Shown: positions 1-6,092, counted from the first letter of the stretch. The stretch is 7,333 nt of DNA from Rubrobacter sp. (GCA_016781705.1 JADDPV010000099.1:1-7333), one strand, 5' to 3'. The notes: generated from the sequence alone by a model not told the origin. Numbers and translations are program-made.

Positions 1-27
1 CAGTCGAACGAAACGTGCTGGTGGCAT
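1..27 (-). CDS. IS630-family transposase, N-terminal fragment (runs off left edge)
   Basis: ATG at 27-25 on the minus strand opens nine codons, MPPARFVRL, before the window edge. This matches the usual opening of IS630-family transposases (a proline/arginine-rich start followed by a helix-turn-helix region). It sits 25 bases inside the element tip, a normal leader length for these small elements. Only nine residues are visible, so the call depends on the adjacent inverted-repeat tip and on the related element at the right edge. Confidence 0.55.
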
Positions 28-52
28 CCCGCAATCATACACTGGAGGTACT
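1..52 (-). mobile_element. IS630-like element, transposase-start end (partial)
   Basis: The first 52 bases are one terminus of an insertion sequence whose body lies left of the window. Read on the minus strand, it starts with the tip AGTACCTCCA next to a TA. About 15 nt later an ATG opens MPPARFVRL, which resembles the N-terminus of IS630-family transposases. The same 10-base tip, also next to TA, occurs at 6824-6833 at the end of a clear IS630 transposase. That makes these two ends of the same or closely related elements, in direct orientation. TA next to the tip fits IS630/Tc1-mariner target duplication. Confidence 0.7.
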
Positions 53-54
53 TA
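43..54. repeat. IS630 terminal inverted-repeat tip plus TA target dinucleotide
   Basis: TGGAGGTACT (43-52) followed by TA (53-54) is the exact reverse complement of TA plus AGTACCTCCA at 6822-6833. Identity stops after these 12 bases (the next inner base differs), as expected for the two opposite ends of one element type with short imperfect inverted repeats. The copy here marks the junction between IS and host DNA. Confidence 0.75.
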
Positions 55-55
55 G

Positions 56-184
56 GACTACAGCCCGAGGGCCTACACGCAAACCGGCCTCGACTGGGTC
101 AGAGACAACGACATGTCCTCCGTTCTCGTACGCCACTTCCCGGGTCTTGAGCGCCCCCTGGGGCAGGATCTGAAGAGAGGGCCG
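56..184 (+). other. Open, coding-like frame from the IS junction to the MBL-fold start
   Basis: The frame used by the MBL-fold remnant is open from 56, directly after a TAG at 53-55 formed at the IS edge. Most of its codons end in G or C. The translation begins DYSPRAYTQTGLDWV and continues through an in-frame ATG at 113. I do not recognise the protein. It could be the tail of a gene split by the left IS and now fused in frame to the next gene. It could also be a chance open frame in GC-rich DNA, or an N-terminal extension of the MBL protein. Confidence 0.3.
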
Positions 185-373
185 ATGGCCGAGATCTACA
201 GCATCGGCTACGGGCCGGGTCGCAAGAGCTACCCGGGCGCTTACTCCCGCGCCTACCTGCTCGACGGCGGCGAGGAGGAGAGGCTCATCCTTATCGATAC
301 CCTCTCCGACGCCGACGTCCACCTCGTGCTGAAACCTCCCAGGTGGCGTGGCCCAACTGACGGGGTACGCTGA
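185..373 (+). pseudogene. MBL-fold metallohydrolase, truncated 5' remnant
   Basis: From ATG 185 the first 50 residues (MAEIYSIGYGPG through SDADVHLVLK) look like the N-terminus of a metallo-beta-lactamase-fold hydrolase, with the beta-strand pattern ending in a 'LILIDT' segment. The family usually has about 250-330 residues, including an HxHxDH metal motif. Here the similarity stops near 334, an unrelated 12-residue tail follows, and a TGA occurs at 371-373. No HxHxDH is present, so the fragment cannot be catalytic. GAGAGGG at 175-181 is a plausible ribosome-binding site for this ATG; ATG 113 is an alternative start in the same frame. I see no gene or terminator in the remaining bases up to 408. 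Confidence 0.6.
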
Positions 374-408
374 GAAGCTCTACCGTGCAACGAAAGTGTG
401 CCAAAGGA

Positions 409-1170
409 CTAGAACGGGTACGTCACCAACCCTACCGCCCCGAGGGCGTACCACGCCCCGAACGCCACGCCGAGCACGCCCAGGACCGGGGCGACCCTCT
501 CGAAGTTCCTCGCCATCGGTCCTCCGGCTATGGCGAGCCCGAACGCGGTCGAGAGAAGGGCCATCGAGACGGCGGTACCCGCCGCGAATAGCAGGAGGGC
601 CGCGGCGGCCTCCGCCCGGTTAGAGATGGTCGACAGCAGGAGCAGCGTGAGGCCGCCGGAGCCGCCGATCCCGTGCACGAGCCCGACGCCGTAGGCCGAG
701 AGCGGCGTCCGGCGCCCGACGGCGTGGCCGTGCTCGTGTGCCTCACTCTCGCTGTGCGAGTGGACGTGGCGGTGGGGCGCTGCGGCGCCGTCGTGGCTGT
801 GAACGTGGACGTGGTAGAGGCCGCGGCGCCACCGCATCAGGAGCCGTACGGCGAGCAGGACAATGATCACGCCTATAAGCGTCTCGGCGGCCTGCTGCAC
901 GGGCTCTGGCAGGAAGCGGTTGAAGAGCACGAGCGGCAGGCCGAGCAGGACGAGGGTCGTGCCGTGCCCGAGGCCCCACAGAAGCCCCATGAGGCCGGCT
1001 TTCCTGATCTTGTCGTGTTCCCTATCGGAGGCGATGAGCGTCGTCACCGCCGCAAGGTGGTCCGGGTCGCTTGCGTGCCTCAAGCCCAGAAGGAAGCTCA
1101 CCAGCAGCACCACCCCGACGCCCACGGAGCCGTGCATGAACCCTTCGAGCCAGCCTTCTACCGCGCCCAC
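409..1170 (-). CDS. NicO/UreH-type nickel-cobalt transporter with His-rich loop
   Basis: This is a 253-residue multi-pass membrane protein, predicted to move divalent metal (Ni or Co by family) across the cytoplasmic membrane. From the GTG start, the first hydrophobic helix carries RHASDPDH at 31-38. That is the HX4DH signature of nickel/cobalt permeases (H32, D37, H38). A second GLGHGTTL segment follows at 66-73. A cytoplasmic-type loop at about 120-149 has 11 histidines in 30 residues, as in RcnA-like proteins. Two to four more hydrophobic segments complete the C-terminal half. I chose GTG 1170 because a strong GAGGAGGAGGA lies just upstream and this removes the overlap with the Nudix gene; the upstream in-frame ATG at 1224 would overlap it by 35 nt. 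It is the last gene of the minus-strand run, 19 nt after the Nudix stop. Direction (uptake or efflux) and the exact metal cannot be read from sequence. Confidence 0.82.
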   Translation of the reverse strand: MGAVEGWLEGFMHGSVGVGVVLLVSFLLGLRHASDPDHLAAVTTLIASDREHDKIRKAGLMGLLWGLGHGTTLVLLGLPLVLFNRFLPEPVQQAAETLIGVIIVLLAVRLLMRWRRGLYHVHVHSHDGAAAPHRHVHSHSESEAHEHGHAVGRRTPLSAYGVGLVHGIGGSGGLTLLLLSTISNRAEAAAALLLFAAGTAVSMALLSTAFGLAIAGGPMARNFERVAPVLGVLGVAFGAWYALGAVGLVTYPF

Positions 1171-1174
1171 GGAT

Positions 1175-1185
1175 TCCTCCTCCTC
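1175..1185 (-). promoter_or_regulatory. Shine-Dalgarno site that fixes the GTG start of the transporter
   Basis: On the minus strand GAGGAGGAGGA lies 4 nt upstream of GTG 1170-1168. It is the best ribosome-binding sequence in this stretch and supports GTG 1170 over the in-frame ATG at 1224. It lies just after the Nudix TGA (1192-1190), so the two genes do not overlap. Confidence 0.7.
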
Positions 1186-1189
1186 GCCG

Positions 1190-1711
1190 TCAAGCGTGCT
1201 CCCCTTCCAGCGCTGCCCGCACAAGCTCCCTGTCGTGCGCCCAGGCGAAGTCGAGGTCGTCGATCTCCTCCAAGGATACCCACCTCACCCCCGCGACGTC
1301 GTCGGCGGGACGGATCTCACCGCCGACGATCCTGACCCGGAAACCGATCGCCAGCACCCAGTCCCCGCCCTCCCCGTACGTGTGCGTTGCCTGGAGCACC
1401 GAGTCGCCTACCACCTCCGCCTCCACCCCGAGCTCCTCCCGGATCTCGCGCACGAGCCCGTCCGCCGGGTGTTCCCCGACCTTCAGGAACCCGCCCGGGA
1501 GGTCCAGCCGCCCCTTCTCTGGCTCGCGAGCCCGAACCGTAACGAGCGCCTTGCCGTTCTCGACGATCACCGCCCCGACCGCCGGCACGGAACTCCGGTA
1601 CCACGATCGGCCACAACGCGGGCATGCCACCCCGCCGCTCGGGCGCGGCTCGCCCAGCTTCGTCCCATCCGCCGGGCAGAACCGGAAGGGTTCGGTGGCG
1701 GGGATGGGCAC
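1190..1711 (-). CDS. Zinc-ribbon Nudix hydrolase
   Basis: This 173-residue protein hydrolyses a nucleoside diphosphate linked to another moiety; the substrate is not determinable. A complete Nudix box (G-x5-E-x7-REUxEExGU) spans residues about 74-96, with the catalytic REIREE helix intact. An N-terminal ribbon-like module precedes it: CPADG near residue 12 and CPRC at 30-33. The second ligand position of the first knuckle is Asp rather than Cys, so zinc binding may be C-D-C-C or degenerate. The layout recalls NADH pyrophosphatases, but their SQPWPFPxS motif is absent. An ATG at 1858 gives a longer frame with an Arg-rich, low-complexity N-terminus that overlaps the VWA gene; I reject it. The GTG at 1711 starts just before the ribbon, 20 nt after the VWA stop, but its Shine-Dalgarno (AAGGG) is unusually close, so the start is tentative. 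Confidence 0.85.
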   Translation of the reverse strand: MPIPATEPFRFCPADGTKLGEPRPSGGVACPRCGRSWYRSSVPAVGAVIVENGKALVTVRAREPEKGRLDLPGGFLKVGEHPADGLVREIREELGVEAEVVGDSVLQATHTYGEGGDWVLAIGFRVRIVGGEIRPADDVAGVRWVSLEEIDDLDFAWAHDRELVRAALEGEHA

Positions 1712-1714
1712 CCC

Positions 1715-1735
1715 TTGACGGGCGCCGCCCGTCAA
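1715..1735 (-). repeat. Perfect 9-bp stem-loop over the VWA stop codon
   Basis: TTGACGGGC (1715-1723) and GCCCGTCAA (1727-1735) form a perfect 9-bp inverted repeat with a 3-nt loop. The VWA stop codon TGA (1734-1732) lies inside one arm, and the Nudix GTG starts 3 nt beyond the other. No U-tract follows on the minus strand, so it is not a typical intrinsic terminator. It may set the relative expression of the Nudix and transporter genes, through RNA stability, partial termination or masking of the Nudix start. Confidence 0.5.
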
Positions 1736-3261
1736 ACCCGGCTCTTTACGAGCTCTTCGGCGACGCCGGCGAGCTCTTCCACGGTCCGAACGACCTCGAC
1801 GCGGTCGCAGATCGGCTCGTAGAGCGGCATGTCGCAGCTTCCGAGTCTCCAGCCCCACCTCGCCTCCGGGGTGATCCAGATCGTCTGCCGGGCGTGCTGC
1901 GCTATCTCCTCCAGGGCCGCGGCGTTCGGGTTCTTGCCGTTGTTCCGGCCGTCGCCCAGGATCACCAGGGTCGTCCTGTGGTTTATCGTCGGCAGGTAGC
2001 GGTTCTTGAACTGCTCGGCGGCCTTGCCGAAGTCGCTGTTCACGTCAGCGTCGATGACCCGACCGGAGAAGATCTCGTCGACCGCCGCATTCATCGACCG
2101 CTCCTCCACAAGCTGCGTCACCTCGGCCACGTCCGCCACAAAGACGAACGTTCTGACCTTCGAGAAGAGGCTCTGCATCTGGTAGACCATGTGCAGCCAG
2201 AAACGCGCGAGGTTACGCGTCGATAAGCTCACGTCGCACAAGAGCGCCACGCGCGGCTTCCCCTCGCGCTTCTTCCGCAGCACCGGGTCGAAGGGGACAC
2301 CCTCGTAGCGGACGTTGTGGCGCAGTGTGTGGGGGACGCTGATCCTGCCGGCCCGATCCTCCTTCAAACGCCGCGTCTTGGCGCCCTGGATCTTGCGGGA
2401 GATCCTACGGACCGCGGCCTCCATGTCCCGCTGCTCGGTGGCGGAGAAATGGAGCATCTTCCGCAACGAGCGCCGCCGCAGCTCCGTGTCGTCCCTTGCG
2501 TCCTTTTTGAGGAGCTTGTCGCGCTCTTGCATCTGCTTTATAAGCTCCGGCAGGCCCCTGAGTATGTTCTCGGACTGGGCTTCGAGCTCCGCCACGAGCG
2601 CCTCGTCAACCTCCATGTCGTGCAGGTGACCGACGAGGTCTTCGAGCTCCACCGCCGACACGTCCAGGGGCAGCTCCTCGCCGCCCACCTCCGGGACGAG
2701 CCCGCCGGGGTTGAACATGTTGCGCGAGCGCCGGAGCTTGAGATGGTAGGTAAGGCGCTGGAGCGCGCTCTCCAAGGCCCCGGGCTTGCGGTTGAGAATC
2801 AGCTCCTGCGAGAACATCGAGAGCCTCATCCTCTCCGCCTCGCCGTGGATGTCGTTCGAGGGACGCATCCGGTCCTCGCTGAAGTACTTGCGCATCTCGG
2901 TCGAGTCGTCCGCCTCGTGGCTGTGATCCTCGGAGTCCGGGGCCTCGCCGCCGGCCTCCTCCCCGAGCTCCAGCCTGGCGGGCGGGGCCCCGTGGTCGTG
3001 GTCGTGGTCCGGCAGCTTGAGCCTGGCCTTCGGCTTCTCGGCCGAAGGGCGCAAATCGAAGTAAAGGTCGAAGAGCCTATCGTAGGTCGGCGCGTCGTCC
3101 CGGTTCTTCACCAGGGTGGCGCGCAGCGTGTCGCGCACGACCTCCCTCTCCCCGAGGCCGACGTGCTTGAGGGCGTGCAGGGAGTCGATGCTCTCGGCCG
3201 GAGAGACCCTGAGCCCGTGGTTCCTGAGCACCTGGACGAAGTCGTTTACCACCGCTTCCAT
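1732..3261 (-). CDS. CoxE-like VWA-domain protein
   Basis: This is a 509-residue soluble protein with a C-terminal von Willebrand A domain of the CoxE type. Such proteins work with MoxR/CoxD AAA+ ATPases in folding or metal-cofactor insertion of partner enzymes. The VWA domain begins near residue 335. Its metal-ion-dependent adhesion site looks intact: DVSLS at 343-347, S409-D410, and D437 in GDGRN. The N-terminal half is helical and charged. A flexible acidic linker at about 84-120 contains PDHDHDHG and DHSHEADD, a possible metal-binding tract. A charged helical region follows at about 215-310. The ATG at 3261 is 19 nt after the MoxR stop, so the pair is probably cotranscribed. Its own Shine-Dalgarno is weak and distant, which suggests translational coupling. 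No carbon monoxide dehydrogenase (coxL/M/S) genes are in the window, so the client is more likely the upstream dehydrogenase (inference). Confidence 0.88.
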   Translation of the reverse strand: MEAVVNDFVQVLRNHGLRVSPAESIDSLHALKHVGLGEREVVRDTLRATLVKNRDDAPTYDRLFDLYFDLRPSAEKPKARLKLPDHDHDHGAPPARLELGEEAGGEAPDSEDHSHEADDSTEMRKYFSEDRMRPSNDIHGEAERMRLSMFSQELILNRKPGALESALQRLTYHLKLRRSRNMFNPGGLVPEVGGEELPLDVSAVELEDLVGHLHDMEVDEALVAELEAQSENILRGLPELIKQMQERDKLLKKDARDDTELRRRSLRKMLHFSATEQRDMEAAVRRISRKIQGAKTRRLKEDRAGRISVPHTLRHNVRYEGVPFDPVLRKKREGKPRVALLCDVSLSTRNLARFWLHMVYQMQSLFSKVRTFVFVADVAEVTQLVEERSMNAAVDEIFSGRVIDADVNSDFGKAAEQFKNRYLPTINHRTTLVILGDGRNNGKNPNAAALEEIAQHARQTIWITPEARWGWRLGSCDMPLYEPICDRVEVVRTVEELAGVAEELVKSRV

Positions 3262-3280
3262 AGCCGCGCTCTGTCCCTAC

Positions 3281-4279
3281 CTAGTGGGCGTGCTTGTGGA
3301 CGGAGCGGTGCATCTCGTACATCGCCTCCTCGGGCCTCTCGCCGGTCGGCTCCTTCTGGCCCAGGTCCCTGCTCTCCTTCGCGTTCACGCCGAGGTGGTC
3401 GAGCATCTTCTGGGCGTCGCGGTCGTACTTGGCGATCACGCTGATCGTGCTCTCTATGAGTTCCTTGGAGAGCTTCGGCGCGTTCAACACCACGAGGCTC
3501 TGCGCCCAGTCCAGCGTCTCCCCGATGCTCGGGGCCTTTCGCAGGTCGAGCGTCCTCAGGTCCTGGATCGTCCGGACGAGCTCGCCGGCCAGCTCGTCAC
3601 CTATGTCGGGGGCCTTCATCCGCACGATCTGAAGCTCCACCTCGCCGTTCGGATAATCAAGCTGCAGGTGCAGGCAGCGCCGCTTCAACGCCTCGGAGAG
3701 CTCCCGCGTCCGGTTCGAGGTCAGTATGACGACCGGCGGGTGCTTCGCCTTTACGGTTCCTATCTCCGGGATGGAGACCTGGTAGTCCGAAAGAAACTCC
3801 AGCAGGAACGCCTCGAACTCCTCGTCGGCCCGGTCGATCTCGTCCAGAAGCAGGACCGCCCGCTCATCGGCATGCACGGCCTGCAGGATCGGGCGCTCGA
3901 CAAGGAAGTTCTCGCTGAAGAAGATGTCCTCCTGCCCGCGCAGGACCTCGGCCGCCTCGCGCAGGTCCTCCGTCGGGGCCAGGGTCTGGCCGATCTTCTC
4001 CCGCAAGACCTGCGTGTAGAGGAGCTGCTTGCTGTACTCCCACTCGTAGAGGGCCTTCGCCTCGTCGAGCCCCTCGTAGCATTGGAGGCGTATCAGGTCG
4101 CGCCCCGTCGCCCCCGCGAGCGACTTCGCCAATTCGGTCTTGCCGACCCCGGCCGGCCCCTCTATGAGTATCGGCTTGTTCAGGCGCGTCGCCAGAAACA
4201 CGACCGTCGCCAGACGGTTATCCGAGACGTAGCTCTGCTCCGCGAGCCTCTCCCTGACATCCTCTATGCTCCGAAACAA
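3281..4279 (-). CDS. moxR: MoxR-family AAA+ ATPase (CoxD-like)
   Basis: This is a 332-residue cytoplasmic ATPase acting as a chaperone-like motor with the VWA protein encoded next to it. The motifs are complete: Walker A GPAGVGKT at 41-48, Walker B VLLLDE at 142-147, sensor-1 TSN at 187-189, and the arginine-finger region KRRC at 199-202. A C-terminal lid domain follows. Length and motif order are normal for MoxR/CoxD. The C-terminus ends in a His-rich tail (HRSVHKHAH). The start is TTG 4279-4277, supported by AAGGAG five bases upstream. A hairpin 45 nt upstream separates it from the dehydrogenase, so moxR may have partly independent expression or depend on read-through. It stops 19 nt before the VWA gene. 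Confidence 0.92.
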   Translation of the reverse strand: MFRSIEDVRERLAEQSYVSDNRLATVVFLATRLNKPILIEGPAGVGKTELAKSLAGATGRDLIRLQCYEGLDEAKALYEWEYSKQLLYTQVLREKIGQTLAPTEDLREAAEVLRGQEDIFFSENFLVERPILQAVHADERAVLLLDEIDRADEEFEAFLLEFLSDYQVSIPEIGTVKAKHPPVVILTSNRTRELSEALKRRCLHLQLDYPNGEVELQIVRMKAPDIGDELAGELVRTIQDLRTLDLRKAPSIGETLDWAQSLVVLNAPKLSKELIESTISVIAKYDRDAQKMLDHLGVNAKESRDLGQKEPTGERPEEAMYEMHRSVHKHAH

Positions 4280-4284
4280 GAAAT

Positions 4285-4290
4285 CTCCTT
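4285..4290 (-). promoter_or_regulatory. Shine-Dalgarno site for the TTG start of moxR
   Basis: AAGGAG on the minus strand, within AGAAGGAGA, sits 5 nt from TTG 4279. It is a near-perfect ribosome-binding site and justifies the rare TTG start. No ATG occurs in a better position at the N-terminus of the conserved domain. Confidence 0.75.
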
Positions 4291-4323
4291 CTGAAAAGGT
4301 CGTCTTACCGATCTTAGTAATAG

Positions 4324-4351
4324 CGGGAGCGGGCCTCGACGCCCGCTCCCG
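4324..4351 (-). terminator. 11-bp hairpin between the dehydrogenase and moxR
   Basis: CGGGAGCGGGC (4324-4334) and GCCCGCTCCCG (4341-4351) pair perfectly over 11 bp with a 6-nt loop. The hairpin lies 88 nt after the dehydrogenase stop (4440) and 44 nt before the moxR start. On the minus strand it is followed by CTATTACTAAG, only moderately U-rich, so termination is probably partial. A plausible role is to lower moxR and downstream expression relative to the abundant dehydrogenase, or to stabilise the dehydrogenase mRNA 3' end. Confidence 0.55.
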
Positions 4352-4439
4352 TCTCGTTCACCGCGCCCGAGTGTAGGCACAGAGGTACCCGTTACTCCTC
4401 GTGGCGCCACCCTCTACTTTGCGCTGCCGGCAGAGAGAC

Positions 4440-5780
4440 CTAACCCCCCGCAGCCGCGCGGCCCATGGCGGGCGCCGTGCCCCAGATGTTCTGGCGGTAG
4501 CCGTTCGTGGTCTTGCGGACCATCGGGTCGTACATGCAGTCGCGCAGGATCTCCTTCGCGGCGTCCACCGTGAGGTCGCGCGGGTTGCCCGGTGTGCAGA
4601 GGTCCGCCATCATGTGCTCGGCCATCTTCTGGAGCTCGTCGTCGTCGCTCTGGATCGCGCCGCTCGACTTGCCCTCGTAGAAGCCCTGGCCCATCCTCGT
4701 CTTCGGGTACTCAGAGACCTGCCCGAAGTTCTCCGGGATGCCGCAGTCCTTGGCGAGCCGGATGACCGCGTCGATCGCCGCGTCCGCCGCCTGCACCGGG
4801 TTCATCCCCGTCCGGTCCTCGCCCATCGCCGTCGCGATGTCGGCGTACTTCTCGACCGCCGCCGGCTGGTTGTACGTCCACACCCGGGCGATGCCGATGC
4901 CGTTGTTCAGTCCGTGGTGGATGTCGTAGTACGCGCAGACGGCGTGCGAGAGGGAGTGGAGTATCCCCAGAAGCCCCGAGCTGAACGCCTGCGCCGCGAT
5001 GTACTGAGCCCAGACCATCCCCTCCATCGCCTTGTAGTTTTTCGGGTTGTAGGTCGCCTCGCGCAGGTTCTCCGACACCATCCGGACGGCGCTCAGGGCC
5101 TGCGGCGTCGTCGAGAGGTGCTGCACCCGCCCGACGTAGCACTCCGAGGCGTGCGCCAGGGTGTCGAAGCCCGTGTACGCCACGTACTCCGGCGGCTGCG
5201 TCATGCACAACACGGGGTCGTTGATCGCGAGCGTCGTCGTCGCCGCCCGATCGAAGGCCACCCACTTGTGCGGTGCCTTGTCGGTGGTCGTGTCCGTGAT
5301 GACGTACGCCGGCGTCGTCTCCGAGCCCGTGCCCACGGTCGTGTTGATCGCGATGTGCGGCGGATTCTCCAGCTTCTCGGACGTGTTCAGGCCCTGGAAC
5401 TCGTTGGTGTTGCGCCCGTCGTGGGCCGCCACGATCCTCGCGCCCTTGGTCGTATCGTGCGAGGAGCCGCCGCCGATGGAGATGAAACCGTCGCACTCGG
5501 CCTCGGTGTACGCTTTGTAGGCGTCCATGACGTTGTAATCTTTCGGGTTGGTCTCGACCTTATCGTAGATCGTCACCGAGACGCCGGCGTTCTCGAAGTT
5601 GGTCCTGCACTCGTCGATGATCCCGGTGCCCCTCAAGCCGGAGGTGACGAACAACACGTGCTTGAGGCCCATGGCAGCGGCCTCGGGACCGGCGTTCTCG
5701 TAAGCCCCCGCGCCCAGAAGCGACCGCGGCTGCTTGATGTACTCCTTGACCGGGAACTCGAGAATCCTCGAAAGATCCAT
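4440..5780 (-). CDS. mno: Iron-type group III alcohol dehydrogenase, NDMA-dependent methanol dehydrogenase family
   Basis: This is a 446-residue nicotinoprotein that oxidises methanol or another short alcohol. The sequence closely resembles, from memory, actinobacterial methanol:NDMA oxidoreductases (Amycolatopsis Mno, Mycobacterium Mdo). Shared stretches include GLRGTGIID, DKVETNPKDYNVMDA, ISIGGGSSHD, AHDGRN, NPPHIA, HHGLNN and CTPGNPR. The dinucleotide-binding GGGSS is at 103-107 and TVGTGSE at 148-154. The four metal ligands of the family are present: D206, H210, H275 and H289, with the canonical 14-residue gap between the two last histidines. The N-terminal Rossmann-like half and the C-terminal helical metal domain are both full length. 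ATG 5780 is preceded by AAGGGGAAAG. In Actinobacteria these enzymes keep NAD(H) bound and pass electrons to mycofactocin; no mycofactocin genes are visible here. Methanol itself is not proven as the substrate. Confidence 0.9.
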   Translation of the reverse strand: MDLSRILEFPVKEYIKQPRSLLGAGAYENAGPEAAAMGLKHVLFVTSGLRGTGIIDECRTNFENAGVSVTIYDKVETNPKDYNVMDAYKAYTEAECDGFISIGGGSSHDTTKGARIVAAHDGRNTNEFQGLNTSEKLENPPHIAINTTVGTGSETTPAYVITDTTTDKAPHKWVAFDRAATTTLAINDPVLCMTQPPEYVAYTGFDTLAHASECYVGRVQHLSTTPQALSAVRMVSENLREATYNPKNYKAMEGMVWAQYIAAQAFSSGLLGILHSLSHAVCAYYDIHHGLNNGIGIARVWTYNQPAAVEKYADIATAMGEDRTGMNPVQAADAAIDAVIRLAKDCGIPENFGQVSEYPKTRMGQGFYEGKSSGAIQSDDDELQKMAEHMMADLCTPGNPRDLTVDAAKEILRDCMYDPMVRKTTNGYRQNIWGTAPAMGRAAAGG

Positions 5781-5804
5781 AAACTAACTTTCCCCTTTCC
5801 CTTC

Positions 5805-5821
5805 GCGCATACCACATGCGC
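5805..5821 (-). repeat. GCGCAT-N5-ATGCGC inverted repeat in the dehydrogenase leader
   Basis: GCGCAT (5805-5810) and ATGCGC (5816-5821) form a 6-bp inverted repeat with a 5-nt spacer, 24 nt upstream of the dehydrogenase ATG. It could be an RNA hairpin in the 5' leader or a protein-binding site. No known regulator consensus is recognised. Confidence 0.3.
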
Positions 5822-5922
5822 ACACATCGATCACGCGAACGGGTGCTAAAAGTCCCGCTCCCTCCGGCCACTGCGCTCCCCTTGCGCACCTCCTTCTCCG
5901 CTTCGCCCGCAAAAGAGACGCC

Positions 5923-5951
5923 ACTATTTCATCGACAAAAACCAGCGTCAA
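5923..5951 (-). promoter_or_regulatory. Candidate promoter for the dehydrogenase (proximal)
   Basis: On the minus strand TTGACG (5951-5946) and AATAGT (5928-5923) are separated by exactly 17 bp. The -35 box matches the housekeeping sigma consensus at 5 of 6 positions and the -10 box at 4 of 6. Transcription would begin near 5915 and give a leader of about 135 nt before ATG 5780. The reading is from pattern alone. Confidence 0.4.
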
Positions 5952-6063
5952 GGCGCTCCCGAGCCGGAACCTCCGAACAGATCTACCTCCGAAACCACGT
6001 ATACCCGGACGTCGCTGTTCTGCTTGTGATCCCCTCTTTTCCCTCAACTGTTCCTATAAAGTA

Positions 6064-6092
6064 ATGATACCATCAAAACGACGCAAGGCTAA
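6064..6092 (-). promoter_or_regulatory. Candidate promoter for the dehydrogenase (distal)
   Basis: On the minus strand TATCAT (6069-6064) is a good -10 box (5 of 6). A weak TTAGCC lies 17 bp upstream (6092-6087). It falls in the AT-rich part of the intergenic region. If used, the leader would be about 275 nt. It is less convincing than the proximal candidate because of its -35 box. Confidence 0.25.

Noticed and set aside
35..322. Minus-strand 95-residue open frame across the MBL remnant.
   Set aside because: It is antisense to the recognisable MBL-fold N-terminus and crosses the IS junction, so it is a shadow.
761..860. Repetitive GTGGACGTGG / CGTGAACGTGGACGTGG tract that could look like a tandem repeat or CRISPR-like array.
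   Set aside because: It encodes the His-rich loop of the transporter (HVHVHSHD and HRHVHSHS); the repetition is explained by His/Val codons.
1171..1224. Upstream ATG start for the transporter at 1224.
   Set aside because: It would overlap the Nudix gene by 35 nt and encode a polar 18-residue extension, while GTG 1170 has a much better ribosome-binding site.
1712..1858. N-terminal extension of the Nudix frame from ATG 1858.
   Set aside because: It lies entirely within and upstream of the VWA C-terminus, is an Arg-rich low-complexity shadow, and has no family similarity before residue 50.
2317..3444. Long plus-strand open frame opposite VWA and MoxR (also 3116-4294 and 4401-5849).
   Set aside because: These are antisense shadows caused by high GC at third codon positions. 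The minus-strand proteins have complete family motifs; the plus-strand translations are Leu/Arg/Val-rich without motifs.
4400..4413. Minus-strand AGGGTGGCGCCACG resembles the T-box core AGGGTGGnACCGCG and is followed by a hairpin.
   Set aside because: It differs at key positions and is explained by a simple GTGGCGCCAC palindrome. No specifier stem is seen, and the downstream gene (moxR) is not an amino-acid or tRNA-ligase gene.
5784..6064. Short open frames in the divergent intergenic region on both strands.
   Set aside because: Composition is low-complexity, with no ribosome-binding sites of note and no recognised family; better explained as promoter and leader DNA.
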